Positions 44,270-52,694 of a DNA stretch of 64,000 nt are shown here, piece by piece. The position numbers and the translations under genes were made by a program. The first letter of the stretch is position 1. Each line of letters opens with the position of its first letter. The notes beneath the pieces were generated by a model. It was not told the origin of the DNA. It was given only the letters and a program-made list of their open reading frames with translations, and did no database searches. Source of the DNA: Butyricicoccus pullicaecorum DSM 23266 (lineage in GTDB: Bacteria > Bacillota > Clostridia > Oscillospirales > Butyricicoccaceae); assembly GCF_900167005.1 (NCBI RefSeq), contig NZ_FUXW01000005.1, forward strand, positions 62,001-126,000, written 5' to 3'.

Positions 44270-45619
44270 TTACTCCTTCTTTTCCGTTACCTGATAAGCG
44301 GTGCGCGGCGTTGCGGGTTCATCGTGTGTGACGATATCGAAGTAATCCTCGTCCTGAATTTCCGGTCGACGGTGACGGATGACAGCGATAATGATTGCGT
44401 ACAATACGATAGCGACCAGACCACCGGAAAATCCATTATTATATAGATTCATACCTGCGACCGGGGAACCGGTATAGAGTACAACCGACGCATGGATAAA
44501 ACCAGCGAGCACGCCATACGGCCAGCCGAAATAGCCGCTGATGGGTGCGAGGGTGGTGCAGAACAGGCAGGCGAGCTGGACGGCGCTGTCCGCGAGCGAC
44601 CAGTGCATGACTACGCTGCCAAGCAGGACACCGAACATAACCGGGAACATGTTTGCCGGGTGTTTACCGAAGGCGGAAAAGCCCATGATGGTGAGGATAC
44701 CGCCGACGGTGGGACCGTTGAGGTCGCCGCCGATGGCGAGGATGAGTGCCAAACCGATCAGACCGTTGATACCGGCATTGACCAGCGTGGGTGCGGGACC
44801 AAACATGCGCAGATAATCGCTGGGAGCGCGTCCGCTGGTGCGCAGCAGACGGCGATAGGTCGAGAGCACAGCCGCCGGGCGCTGACCGCACAGCAGCAGG
44901 CCGGACAGGATGAGCACGGCGCACAGGACGACGAGCAGAACGGTGAAGGGCAGGGTGCAGCCGGTGGCCCAGCGGTACTGGGTGGTCGGGGTCGCACCGA
45001 GTGAGCTGATGAGCGGCACGACCAGGAAGGCGACCAGACCGCAGGCAAAGCCGACATTATAAAGGTTCATGCCGTTTTGTACTTTATAAGTATAGGCCGA
45101 CAGGGCGGGCAGGATAAAGCCGATAATCATACCGGCGAGGATGCCGGTCGGCAGGGTACCCCAGCCGTTGTCGAGCACAAAGTAGCTGACGACTGGAGAC
45201 AGCGCGGTTGCCATCAGACCGGTGGGTGCGTACTTGGAAAAGGGCTCGTGACGGCTCTTGGCGTACAGCCATGCGCCGAGCAGGATGGGCCAGATGTTGA
45301 GGAAATTTTTTCCGAACAGCGAAAAACCGGACATCAGACCGATGACAACCATCGTGATACCGTTGTAGGGTACGCGGGCAAAATGCAGAATGAGGATACT
45401 GATGGCCGTGACCAGCGCGGCATTGACCAGCGCGGGGCCGGGGCCTGCGACGAGCACATAGTCGGTGATGAGCGCGGTTTCAGTCAAAATGATCTTGGAC
45501 AGACCGGCGGGCAGCTGAGAGAGCGGGCCGAGCAGCAGACCGGCAACCAGAAGCAGGGCGGTGTAGCCCCAGAGGAAGAACGGCATCCGCTCATAGCGTG
45601 CATGTGCGTGTGAATCCAT
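44270..45619 (-). CDS. DUF1576 membrane protein
   Basis: 449-residue polytopic protein, about twelve helices in two repeated halves: both contain GPGPALVNAA/GPAPTLVNAG, NGLIGLAL/MSGFSLFGKN and AGFIHASVVLYTGSPVAGMNLYNNGFSGG. This matches the DUF1576 family (PF07613) of uncharacterised Firmicute transporters. ATG at 45619 after GGAGACCC; the longer in-frame start lacks a ribosome-binding site. Confidence 0.82.
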   Translation of the reverse strand: MDSHAHARYERMPFFLWGYTALLLVAGLLLGPLSQLPAGLSKIILTETALITDYVLVAGPGPALVNAALVTAISILILHFARVPYNGITMVVIGLMSGFSLFGKNFLNIWPILLGAWLYAKSRHEPFSKYAPTGLMATALSPVVSYFVLDNGWGTLPTGILAGMIIGFILPALSAYTYKVQNGMNLYNVGFACGLVAFLVVPLISSLGATPTTQYRWATGCTLPFTVLLVVLCAVLILSGLLLCGQRPAAVLSTYRRLLRTSGRAPSDYLRMFGPAPTLVNAGINGLIGLALILAIGGDLNGPTVGGILTIMGFSAFGKHPANMFPVMFGVLLGSVVMHWSLADSAVQLACLFCTTLAPISGYFGWPYGVLAGFIHASVVLYTGSPVAGMNLYNNGFSGGLVAIVLYAIIIAVIRHRRPEIQDEDYFDIVTHDEPATPRTAYQVTEKKE

Positions 45620-45712
45620 GAAAGGGTCTCCTTTTGCGAAAAAATGCGGGGAAAATGCCCCGCTTTCTTGCATTATTGTAACAAATACGAAAAGGCACGT
45701 CAATAGCGGACG

Positions 45713-45746
45713 GAAAAAAGGACTGTCCCTGACAAGAGACAGTCCT
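45713..45746 (-). terminator. Terminator after the recombinase-SpoVT fusion
   Basis: AGGACTGTC/GACAGTCCT stem followed on the minus strand by six T, directly after the stop. Probably the original spoVT terminator. Confidence 0.8.
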
Positions 45747-45751
45747 GACGG

Positions 45752-46204
45752 TCACATGGTTACATGCCGCGCAAGGAAACTGGCGGCGGTCTGGCTGAGT
45801 TTGCTCTCGACCTCGGTGGCCACCATGTCGGTGCTGTCCGACAGGAGCGCGACGCAGCCGGTTACATCGCCCTCGGAGATGATGGGAGCGGCGACGACGA
45901 CCTGATAGGGGTCGTTGTCAGATACGTGCAGGGTGTCATCCGAGCCGGTGTGCTCGTAGATGTGGCGCTGCTCCATGAGGGTTTCCAGGTCGTTCGAGAT
46001 AGCCTTTTCAAAGATATCCTTTTTGGCACCGCCCGCGGCAGCGATGACCGCATCACGGTCACAGATGGCGCACGACAGACCAGCCGTTCGCGACAGTGCC
46101 TCGGCCAGCTCGCCCGCAAAGGTGCCCAGCTCGCCCATGGGCGAATATTTCTTGAAGATGACCTCGCCGTCGCGGTCGGTGTAGATCTCCAGCGGATCGC
46201 CGTC
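45752..46204 (-). other. spoVT: SpoVT-derived 3' segment; presumed attachment-site junction at about 46204
   Basis: Coding segment homologous to the SpoVT C-terminus, followed by a terminator. The homology begins at DGDPLEIY, corresponding to about residue 31 of SpoVT, marking where an integrating element most likely crossed over. Confidence 0.75.
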
Positions 46205-47905
46205 ACTGATAACATTGGCATGAAACACCTTGTCCGGGCGCTTGTTCGACGACTGGACAATGGTGACGGGCGCGATATGCTCCATGCCGTTCTTAAAATT
46301 TACGGCATCCTCCAAAGTACCTGCCCGCAGGATAGCATCGACATCGGCCTGCAGCTCGATCTCCAGATGATCCTCAAAGACCTTGATCTGTCGGATAATA
46401 AGCTCCAGATCATTCCGCTCGAGCGGGTTCTTGTTCAGGATGTCGGAAAAGACATCCATCGCCGTGCGGGCGGCACGGTTGACCTGAATGATGGTGTTGC
46501 GCTTGTCCGATAGCATATCAATCTGGTGGCGAATGCCCTCAATCTTCTTTTGCAGCTCGGCCTCAAGTTCATCATAGGTTTCTTCCAGCAGCTCTTCCTG
46601 ATCGGGGTGCTTCATCAGGTCGCGGATGCGCTGGCGCTTAGTTGCTTTTAACTCGTTCTGCAGATCGACCAGAACCTCTGCCAGATGATCGGCGCTCTGC
46701 TCGGTCTCGGTCACGTCCTCCTGCTCACGGGCGAGATCCTGATTGAGCCGCTCCAGCATGTCCGCGGAATGCTCCATCACCTGCCGGATGTAGCTTTTGA
46801 GCAGCTCGTCGAGCTTGTCCGTCCGGATGTGATGCGAGGTGCATCCCGCTCGCCCGCGACGGTGGTAGGAACCGCAGGTGTACGCACTCTTGAGATCCTT
46901 GCGGCTCATGGCAAACATGGGACTGCCGCAGTCGCCGCAGACCAGAAAACCGGAGTACACATTGTCGTACTTTTTGATGCCGCGATAGTGAGAGGTTGTG
47001 CGCTTTTCGCGCAGGGCGCGGGTGACCGCGAACGTGCGGTAATCAATGATTGCTTGATGATGGTTCTCGATCACGATCTGCTCATCCTCGGCCTGCCGGA
47101 CATCCTTACCGTTGATCTTCTTGCGCGTGTACTTACCCTGACGCAGCGTGCCGATGTAAAAGTCGTTGTCCAGAATACCCTGTACGGTCACAATCGCCCA
47201 GGATGCCTTGACCGCACGCTTGTATTCCTCACCAGCCGCCTCTTTGCGGTCACGCTCGGCCATGCGCGGGGTCGGGATGCCTTGCTCAGTCAGATAATTT
47301 GCAATTTTTTTGTAACCCCAGCCTTCCTCGTTATACAGGCGGAAGATCGTGCGCACAATGTCGGCCTCGGTGGGGACGATCTCAAACTCCTGCCGCTTGT
47401 TGATGATGTATCCGTAGGGCGCGGCGCAGATCCACTTGCCGTCAGCCTGTCGGCGCTTGATGACATTTTTTACCTTTTTGCTGGTATCGGTGACCGGCAT
47501 CTCGTTGATGAGGAACTGAAATTGGATTTTCAGCCAGTCATCGTCGTTAGGGAAGTCGATGCCGTCACCGATGGAAATGATGCGCACGCCGGCATCACGC
47601 AGATCTTCCAGCTCAACCAGACCACGGCTGTTGCGGCGCGAAAAACGGGAAAAATCCTTGACGATCAGGATTTCATACTTGTGTCCCATCAGCTTTTTGC
47701 GCAGTGCCTGATAGCCCTCGCGCTGTTCGAACGTGTAACCAGAACGGTCGCGATCCTCGTAGAAGGTGAGAGTACTGCCCGGGAATTTCTGTCTGACAAA
47801 GTCCTGAATGATCGCCTTCTGGTTTTCGATGGACACGTTGTCCCGATCCAGATCGTCATCGACCGAAATTCGGCAGTAGCCTGCAATGTCAAATTTTTCG
47901 ATCAT
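45752..47905 (-). CDS. Large serine recombinase fused in frame to the SpoVT body
   Basis: 717 residues. Residues 1-150 are a serine-resolvase catalytic domain (YCRISVDDD with nucleophile Ser about 14; IVKDFSRFSRRN; GDGIDF), then the recombinase domain (about 160-290), a zinc ribbon (CGDCGSP...CGSYHRRGRAGC) and coiled coils. Residues 568-717 (45752-46204) are unmistakably SpoVT from DGDPLEIYTDRDGEVIFKKYSP to its end, including the GAF-like ICDRDAVIAAAGG...VAAPIISEGD...QTAASFLARH. The first 30 or so SpoVT residues, i.e. most of the AbrB swapped-hairpin DNA-binding part, are missing and not seen elsewhere in the window. Stop of RhuM overlaps its start as ATGA. Confidence 0.92.
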   Translation of the reverse strand: MIEKFDIAGYCRISVDDDLDRDNVSIENQKAIIQDFVRQKFPGSTLTFYEDRDRSGYTFEQREGYQALRKKLMGHKYEILIVKDFSRFSRRNSRGLVELEDLRDAGVRIISIGDGIDFPNDDDWLKIQFQFLINEMPVTDTSKKVKNVIKRRQADGKWICAAPYGYIINKRQEFEIVPTEADIVRTIFRLYNEEGWGYKKIANYLTEQGIPTPRMAERDRKEAAGEEYKRAVKASWAIVTVQGILDNDFYIGTLRQGKYTRKKINGKDVRQAEDEQIVIENHHQAIIDYRTFAVTRALREKRTTSHYRGIKKYDNVYSGFLVCGDCGSPMFAMSRKDLKSAYTCGSYHRRGRAGCTSHHIRTDKLDELLKSYIRQVMEHSADMLERLNQDLAREQEDVTETEQSADHLAEVLVDLQNELKATKRQRIRDLMKHPDQEELLEETYDELEAELQKKIEGIRHQIDMLSDKRNTIIQVNRAARTAMDVFSDILNKNPLERNDLELIIRQIKVFEDHLEIELQADVDAILRAGTLEDAVNFKNGMEHIAPVTIVQSSNKRPDKVFHANVISDGDPLEIYTDRDGEVIFKKYSPMGELGTFAGELAEALSRTAGLSCAICDRDAVIAAAGGAKKDIFEKAISNDLETLMEQRHIYEHTGSDDTLHVSDNDPYQVVVAAPIISEGDVTGCVALLSDSTDMVATEVESKLSQTAASFLARHVTM

Positions 47906-48927
47906 GTATGGTTGCCTCCCTTCAGGTATTGTTCCATCACACGGTCAAATTCCGAGACATATTCCTCGTCTTGCTTTTTGCGGAACTCGGCATAGATCTC
48001 GCTGACCTTTTTGACTGCCGCCTCCCGCGAGATATGTCCCTTGTGATCGAGAACATTGCGGCGATTGTTTGCAAGAAAGCGGTCGGTTTCGTGCAGCCAA
48101 TCCTCCATGCTCATCAGCTGCTCGTCCTCTGCCATCAGTTCGGCGTAGTCGATGAACATAGTCACCAGTCGGTTGAGCTTGGACAGCTCTTTTTCGTTGA
48201 GGTAGTTCTTGGCCACCAGCGTATCGCTCTTGAGAATTTTGCCGTCGGGCGCACCCTTCCAGGTGGTCAGTCCCATGGTCGGACTGTCCAGTGTTGCCCG
48301 CTCAGCGATCAGCTCGGCAGCGGTCTTGCCGGTTACAGCAAAGTGCAGCTTGTTCTGCACAAAGGCATAAAAATCCTTGGTCGTCTGACTATTCTTGTCG
48401 TAGTCATAGCTGCACTGCTCAAACACATCGGCAATCTTCTGGTAGGCGCGGCGCTCGCTGGCGCGGATCTCACGGATGCGCTCGAGCAGTTCATCAAAGT
48501 AGTCCCGACCAAAGGGCTTACCGTTTTTGAGCATGTCATCGTTGAGTACAAAGCCTTTCTGGATGTACTCCTTGAGCGTCTTGGTTGCCCACTGGCGGAA
48601 GCGGGTGGCTTTCTTGGAGTTGACCCGATAGCCCACGGCGATAATGGCATCGAGATTATAGTGGTCCAGCGTACGGCGCACCTGTCGGGAGCCCTCCTGA
48701 CGAACTACCGAAATTTTCTCGGTAGTTGCCTCGGGGGATAGCTCTTCCTCGGCATAGATGTTTTTGAGGTGTACAGAAATGTTGTCGGTCGAGCAGTCGA
48801 ACAGCTCGGCCATACCACTCTGCGTCAGCCAGAAGGTCTCGTCCTGAAACACGACGTTGACGAACTCTTTCTCACTGCCATTGTTGTAGAGCAGGATCTG
48901 ACCCTGCTGCATGGGAGATTGTTCCAT
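47902..48927 (-). CDS. RhuM-family protein
   Basis: 341 residues of the virulence RhuM/Fic-associated family (PF13310): GQILLYNNGSEKEFVNVVFQDETFWLTQSGMAELF, TTEKISVVRQEGSRQVRRTLDHYNLDAIIAVGYRVNS, FRQWATKTLKEYIQKGF. The N-terminus is KilA/Bro-like. Common in mobile elements beside restriction systems; biochemical role unknown. Co-translated with the recombinase (4-bp overlap), unusual for this family. ATG after GAGGAGG. Confidence 0.88.
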   Translation of the reverse strand: MEQSPMQQGQILLYNNGSEKEFVNVVFQDETFWLTQSGMAELFDCSTDNISVHLKNIYAEEELSPEATTEKISVVRQEGSRQVRRTLDHYNLDAIIAVGYRVNSKKATRFRQWATKTLKEYIQKGFVLNDDMLKNGKPFGRDYFDELLERIREIRASERRAYQKIADVFEQCSYDYDKNSQTTKDFYAFVQNKLHFAVTGKTAAELIAERATLDSPTMGLTTWKGAPDGKILKSDTLVAKNYLNEKELSKLNRLVTMFIDYAELMAEDEQLMSMEDWLHETDRFLANNRRNVLDHKGHISREAAVKKVSEIYAEFRKKQDEEYVSEFDRVMEQYLKGGNHT

Positions 48928-48981
48928 GATGCCCTCCTCTTATCAACACAAAACAAAATTTGAATTTATATTACAGATAAC

Positions 48982-49010
48982 ATTGTAAAATAGATTACGG
49001 TAAATTGCAA
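48982..49010 (-). promoter_or_regulatory. Promoter of the rhuM-recombinase operon
   Basis: Minus strand TTGCAA (49005-49010), 17-bp spacer, TACAAT (48982-48987), about 55 bp before rhuM. Confidence 0.7.
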
Positions 49011-49020
49011 GCACCGCGTG

Positions 49021-49053
49021 AAAAAACAGGGCAGCAGTTTTTGGCTGCTGCCC
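49021..49053 (-). terminator. Terminator of the phage-like ATPase operon
   Basis: GGGCAGCAG/CTGCTGCCC, seven-base loop, followed on the minus strand by TGTTTTTT. Confidence 0.85.
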
Positions 49054-49057
49054 GATA

Positions 49058-49306
49058 TCACATGAATATGGCTGACTGACGCTGCTTTTGTACTTCTTGT
49101 TCGGCGAGGCGCTTGCGGTTATAGATCAATAAATCGCGCGTTTGCTGGTACAAATCGCCATCGCCGGACAGGAACACCGCGACAAGATACTTCTGTGCCG
49201 TATACTGCTGATACAGCGGCTTGAGTGACGCACGAAAAGTCGGGTCGTTTTTCTCGGCACGGGTCAGCCAGAGTTCTATGGTTTTTGTCTTTTCGTTCAC
49301 CTGCAT
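49058..49306 (-). CDS. Small mobile-element protein of unknown function
   Basis: 82 residues (ATG 49306; a TTG two codons earlier also fits GGAGGTG). MQVNEKTKTIELWLTRAEK, YLVAVFLSGDGDLYQQTRDLLIYNRKRLAEQE. Proteins of this kind are frequent next to integrases in clostridial integrative elements; no function known. Last gene of the ATPase operon. The in-frame start at 49396 would give 112 residues. Confidence 0.6.
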   Translation of the reverse strand: MQVNEKTKTIELWLTRAEKNDPTFRASLKPLYQQYTAQKYLVAVFLSGDGDLYQQTRDLLIYNRKRLAEQEVQKQRQSAIFM

Positions 49307-49434
49307 CTGCAATGGGCGTTCACCTCCACACCAATATTTTCCACCGCTTTGAGCGGGTTTATACACCAAAACGGATTGGAAGGTCTGAGAATCCATGCGG
49401 TGTAGTCATCAAGCTGCACCGCATGGAATTGCGC

Positions 49435-51102
49435 TCAATAACGCTCTGCAGCTTGTTCCAGAACGTCAATTTTGATACAGTAGACCCGCAGAGCGTCCGA
49501 GTCATCGGACACCTTGATCTGATAGGTTCCCTGTTCTTGAATGCACAATGCACCGTAGGAAACAAGTTCCGCAACGATGCGATTGAGGGTCCAACCCCGG
49601 TATCCGGGACTCTGATTTACTAATTGCTGGAGCGCACATGTACGAAGGCAGAGCTTATTTTTGATCAGCAGACCGTCATATTTCAACAGTTTTCGGATCT
49701 TTTTACCTTCTGGCATCAGGCTGAATTGCTGCTTACGGTATGCGTTCAGCAAGACGTAGGCAATGTTGCCCTCAGGTGTCAGACTGCGCACACGGGCAAG
49801 TGCTGCATTTGTTTGCTCAACCGAGTCGGCGAGCGCATGTTGAAACTTCCGCATGAGATCGCGTGCCAAATCGTGGCGTTTGAAGTGCGTTTCAAGTATC
49901 GCTGCAAACTCCTGAAACGCCCACTGAAGTGCAGTTAGGTTGGTGCGAACACGCTGTTCGGGGCAGTTTTGCAGTGCAGGAATCTGCTCGTTGTTTTTCA
50001 GGAGATGCTGTAATCGGCACAGCGAATTTTCTGAATCGAGCAGATAATGTTGCAGAAATAGCTCGACCGCGCCTGCCATGACACTTGGAGTCAGTGCGTC
50101 CGGTAAGTCCAGCGGCTGTGTAATGGGAGCCATTACGCAGCGGGTCACATCCGAGGCATTCTCCAGCATGAACTCTGCGGTCATGATGACGCCAGCAACA
50201 TTATGGAGCGTCATTGTCTGTCCACCGGGGGCTTTCTTGATGATTTCAGTCACATTGGCCGCTTCGCGTACGAGTTGCGCACCCAGATCTTTGCGCCGCT
50301 GCTGGGCGGCACGGCTGGCCGAGAGGCAGAGATCGTCCACAACGATCGGAAGGTCGCGTGCACTGGCCATGGCGTCCCGGGTGGCAGCGAGCGTACTGCC
50401 GGCATCAAATAGTAATGCCGGGCGGTCGGTGTCGGCGTTGTTTACGAAACCGGCAACACGCCGTGCAAGGGTGGTCTTGCCCAGACCCTGTGCACCGGTA
50501 ATATACAGAACCGCCTGCAGGTCAATGCCGGACTCGATAACTGCCGAGCGAACGGTGGTCAGCAGCGTGTACGCCGTGGTCAGTAGCACCGCAGATGGCT
50601 GATCCATGAGGACTTTGGCCAGGATGATGCACGCGTCGGATGTACCGAACGGGACGTTCCATGAACACATGGGTTTAGCGATACACCGGTTACCCTTGTA
50701 TCCGAGGACGCGATTGCCGAGTATGACGCAGGTCGCTCCATCACCGAGATGCACGATGCCGTTTTCGGCAAAATAGTATGCTTTAGAGGTGCAATTCTCG
50801 GGAGATTCGAGGAATTTCTGCATTTTTTCGAACAAATAAGTATCGAACATGGCACGGTGACGAGACGATGCGCACTGGAGCAGAGGAATGGCTCGGTGCA
50901 GCGCCCTGTACCCGAGATCGCCCACCGCGACATCGACACATTGGTCGACCAAGCTGCCAATGCGGATGCGGACGAGAAGATTCGACGGGGTAGAGTTACC
51001 CGGGCGATAGTATGCCTGTACAATCTCCGGGATACCGTTGCAAATCATGCGGCTGCCGATGTACAAACCGCGGCCTTCAACAACTGTTACTTCCTTAGCC
51101 AT
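49435..51102 (-). CDS. Phage/plasmid-type P-loop ATPase (DUF927-like)
   Basis: 555 residues. Walker A ITGAQGLGKTTLARR (about 203-217) and Walker B LPIVVDDLC (about 256-264) indicate a P-loop motor; the C-terminal 80 residues look like winged-helix DNA-binding (IRKLLKYDGLLIKNKLCLRTCALQQLV). Similar to DUF927-type putative helicases of mobile elements, but no primase domain is present. ATG at 51102 preferred to one two codons upstream because of spacing to AGGAGG. Overlaps the preceding gene by 8 bp. Confidence 0.65.
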   Translation of the reverse strand: MAKEVTVVEGRGLYIGSRMICNGIPEIVQAYYRPGNSTPSNLLVRIRIGSLVDQCVDVAVGDLGYRALHRAIPLLQCASSRHRAMFDTYLFEKMQKFLESPENCTSKAYYFAENGIVHLGDGATCVILGNRVLGYKGNRCIAKPMCSWNVPFGTSDACIILAKVLMDQPSAVLLTTAYTLLTTVRSAVIESGIDLQAVLYITGAQGLGKTTLARRVAGFVNNADTDRPALLFDAGSTLAATRDAMASARDLPIVVDDLCLSASRAAQQRRKDLGAQLVREAANVTEIIKKAPGGQTMTLHNVAGVIMTAEFMLENASDVTRCVMAPITQPLDLPDALTPSVMAGAVELFLQHYLLDSENSLCRLQHLLKNNEQIPALQNCPEQRVRTNLTALQWAFQEFAAILETHFKRHDLARDLMRKFQHALADSVEQTNAALARVRSLTPEGNIAYVLLNAYRKQQFSLMPEGKKIRKLLKYDGLLIKNKLCLRTCALQQLVNQSPGYRGWTLNRIVAELVSYGALCIQEQGTYQIKVSDDSDALRVYCIKIDVLEQAAERY

Positions 51103-51343
51103 TCCCATTTTCCTCCTCGTTTTCGATCTCTTCAATGTCAGCCGGGTCGATTTCGACCGTGGGCTTGTTTTGCATCATTTCCAGCCGGGCTTCCAACCGA
51201 CCCAGCTTCTCGGCCATTTCAAGATTGTCGTTGTACATCTGCCTCATCAACGGGGTCAGATCGACCTTGACGACCATGTCTTTGCGTGCCTTCTTACCCC
51301 CGGGAAAGTCGGGTACGAAGTCGCAAATTCCGTTTTTTTTCAC
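51095..51343 (-). CDS. Small coiled-coil protein
   Basis: 82 residues: basic N-terminus, helical coil (MYNDNLEMAEKLGRLEARLEMM), very acidic tail (DIEEIENEEENGNG). GTG start with GGAGG nine bases upstream. First gene of the ATPase operon; a helicase partner or loader is possible but unproven. Confidence 0.6.
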   Translation of the reverse strand: MKKNGICDFVPDFPGGKKARKDMVVKVDLTPLMRQMYNDNLEMAEKLGRLEARLEMMQNKPTVEIDPADIEEIENEEENGNG

Positions 51344-51636
51344 TTATATTACCTCCATTGCTGGGGGTTCTGGGGTGATCTACCCACAACCCCCAGCGAT
51401 TTTGATGTATACCGGCGTTTGTGCACGATCGCCGGATGTGAACGTCATCGATGAGCTGACTTTATTATGGCAGATGAAGTGCCTCAGAAATAGCGTTGAT
51501 TTTTTTGATCTTTTTTGAAAAAAGATAGAAAAATTTGCTGTATTTGAGACAAGGATTCTATCACCATCGCGTTCAAATGGTTTATTCAGGGATTCTCAAT
51601 ATTGCTTGATTGGGGTAAGACGATTTTACACAGAAA
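51344..51636. other. Non-coding stretch upstream of the ATPase operon
   Basis: About 290 bp with no gene. It has a hairpin GCTGGGGGTT/AACCCCCAGC (51360-51400) just upstream of the small coiled-coil gene and an AT-rich tract with TTTTTTGATC/GATCTTTTTTG-like words (51499-51530). No promoter of good quality was found. Confidence 0.4.
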
Positions 51637-51673
51637 ATACCCCCGTCTGCACGCAATGCGCAAACGGGGGTAT
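51637..51673. terminator. Terminator downstream of the lacI remnant
   Basis: ATACCCCCGT/ACGGGGGTAT perfect stem, 17-base loop. T content is low, but the position after the lacI stop fits. Confidence 0.6.
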
Positions 51674-51713
51674 GAAAGAAGAGGTTGGTATCAATTTGGT
51701 GTGCAAACCAGCA

Positions 51714-52066
51714 TCAAATCAGCTGTTTGGAACTGTCACGGATAACCAATGTTGGGTTAACCGATATCTTCAAAGAGATGTCATCCTTACCTTTGATCTT
51801 TTCAGACAGTCGGGTTACGGCACGTTGTCCGAATGCTTCTTTGGGAACTTGGATGGTAGTCAATTTGGGAGAGACCACATACGATAGAGGCATGTCATCG
51901 AAGCCCACGAAAGAGATATCGTCAGGCAAGCGGTAGCCGTGTTCTTTGAGTGCTCTCATACAGGATACCGCAATGATATCATTGTCCGCGAAAAAAGCGG
52001 TGGGCAATTGCGGTTTAGTATCCAAATAGGATGACATATCATAGTAAGCGCCCTCTTGCGTGGAGG
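51714..52066 (-). pseudogene. LacI-family repressor, C-terminal remnant
   Basis: About 118 residues of the effector domain end: STQEGAYYDMSSYL, LPTAFFADNDIIAVSCMRALKEHGYRLPDDISFVGFDDM, SPKLTTIQVPKEAFGQRAVTRL. The HTH and first lobe are missing; upstream of 52066 the frame runs into antisense rbsC sequence. No start codon of its own. Confidence 0.85.
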
Positions 52067-52565
52067 CAACCCGGTTGGCCTGCTCATCCTGATTGTCATG
52101 GCAGTCTGCTTCGCAATTCTGCTCAAGCGTACCTCGTTTGGCTGGCATGTATTCTCGATCGGCGGCAATGAAAAGGCTGCAAAGCTGTCGGGTGTTAAGG
52201 TAGATCGAGTCAAGATTCTGGTTTATATCATCTCGGGTGTGTGCGCAGCTATGGTCGGTATTATCGCATCCTCTCAGCTGGCGGCTTCCCACCCGGCTAC
52301 CGGTGAATCTTGGGAGATGAACGCGATCGCCGCAGCTGTTCTGGGCGGTACTTCCATGGCTGGTGGTATCGGCACCATCGGCGGCACGATTGTCGGTGCA
52401 TTCGTCATTGGCGTCATCAATGATGGTATGGTTATGTGCGGTGTATCGGAATTCTGGCAGATGGTTATCAAGGGTCTGGTTATTGTTCTGGCTGTTATTA
52501 TTGACCAGTTCCAGAGAAATCTGCAGGCAAAGATGGCCCTGCGTGCCCGTAATGAAAACAAATAA
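52059..52565 (+). pseudogene. Ribose-type ABC permease (RbsC), C-terminal remnant
   Basis: 168 residues covering the second half of a ribose/xylose permease: LKRTSFGWHVFSIGGNEKAAKLSGVKVDRVKILVY, AIAAAVLGGTSMAGGIGTIGGTIVGAFVIGVINDG, FWQMVIKGLVIVLAVIIDQFQR. The N-terminal half is absent. The join with the lacI remnant lies within about 52055-52075. A terminator follows, as expected for a gene that once ended an operon. Confidence 0.87.
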
Positions 52566-52597
52566 GACATCATCGTTTCCGCGCGCTCCTTATAAAA

Positions 52598-52632
52598 AAG
52601 ATGCAGACCTTTTACAAGGTCTGCATCTTTTG
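52598..52632 (+). terminator. Terminator after the rbsC remnant
   Basis: Fifteen-bp perfect stem AAAGATGCAGACCTT/AAGGTCTGCATCTTT with a three-base loop. Confidence 0.9.
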
Positions 52633-52657
52633 TCGTTTGGAGTACCCATTTTATGAT
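52630..52657 (+). promoter_or_regulatory. Candidate promoter of the 660-residue orphan
   Basis: TTGTCG (52630-52635), 16-bp spacer, TATGAT (52652-52657), 38 bp before the start codon. Confidence 0.4.
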
Positions 52658-52694
52658 AAAATAAAAATATAAATGCATGAATGGAGGTATCCAG

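Noticed and set aside
49225-49623. 132-residue rightward open frame spanning the gap between the two leftward element genes
   Set aside because: Mostly antisense to the ATPase and the 82-residue gene; no start signal.
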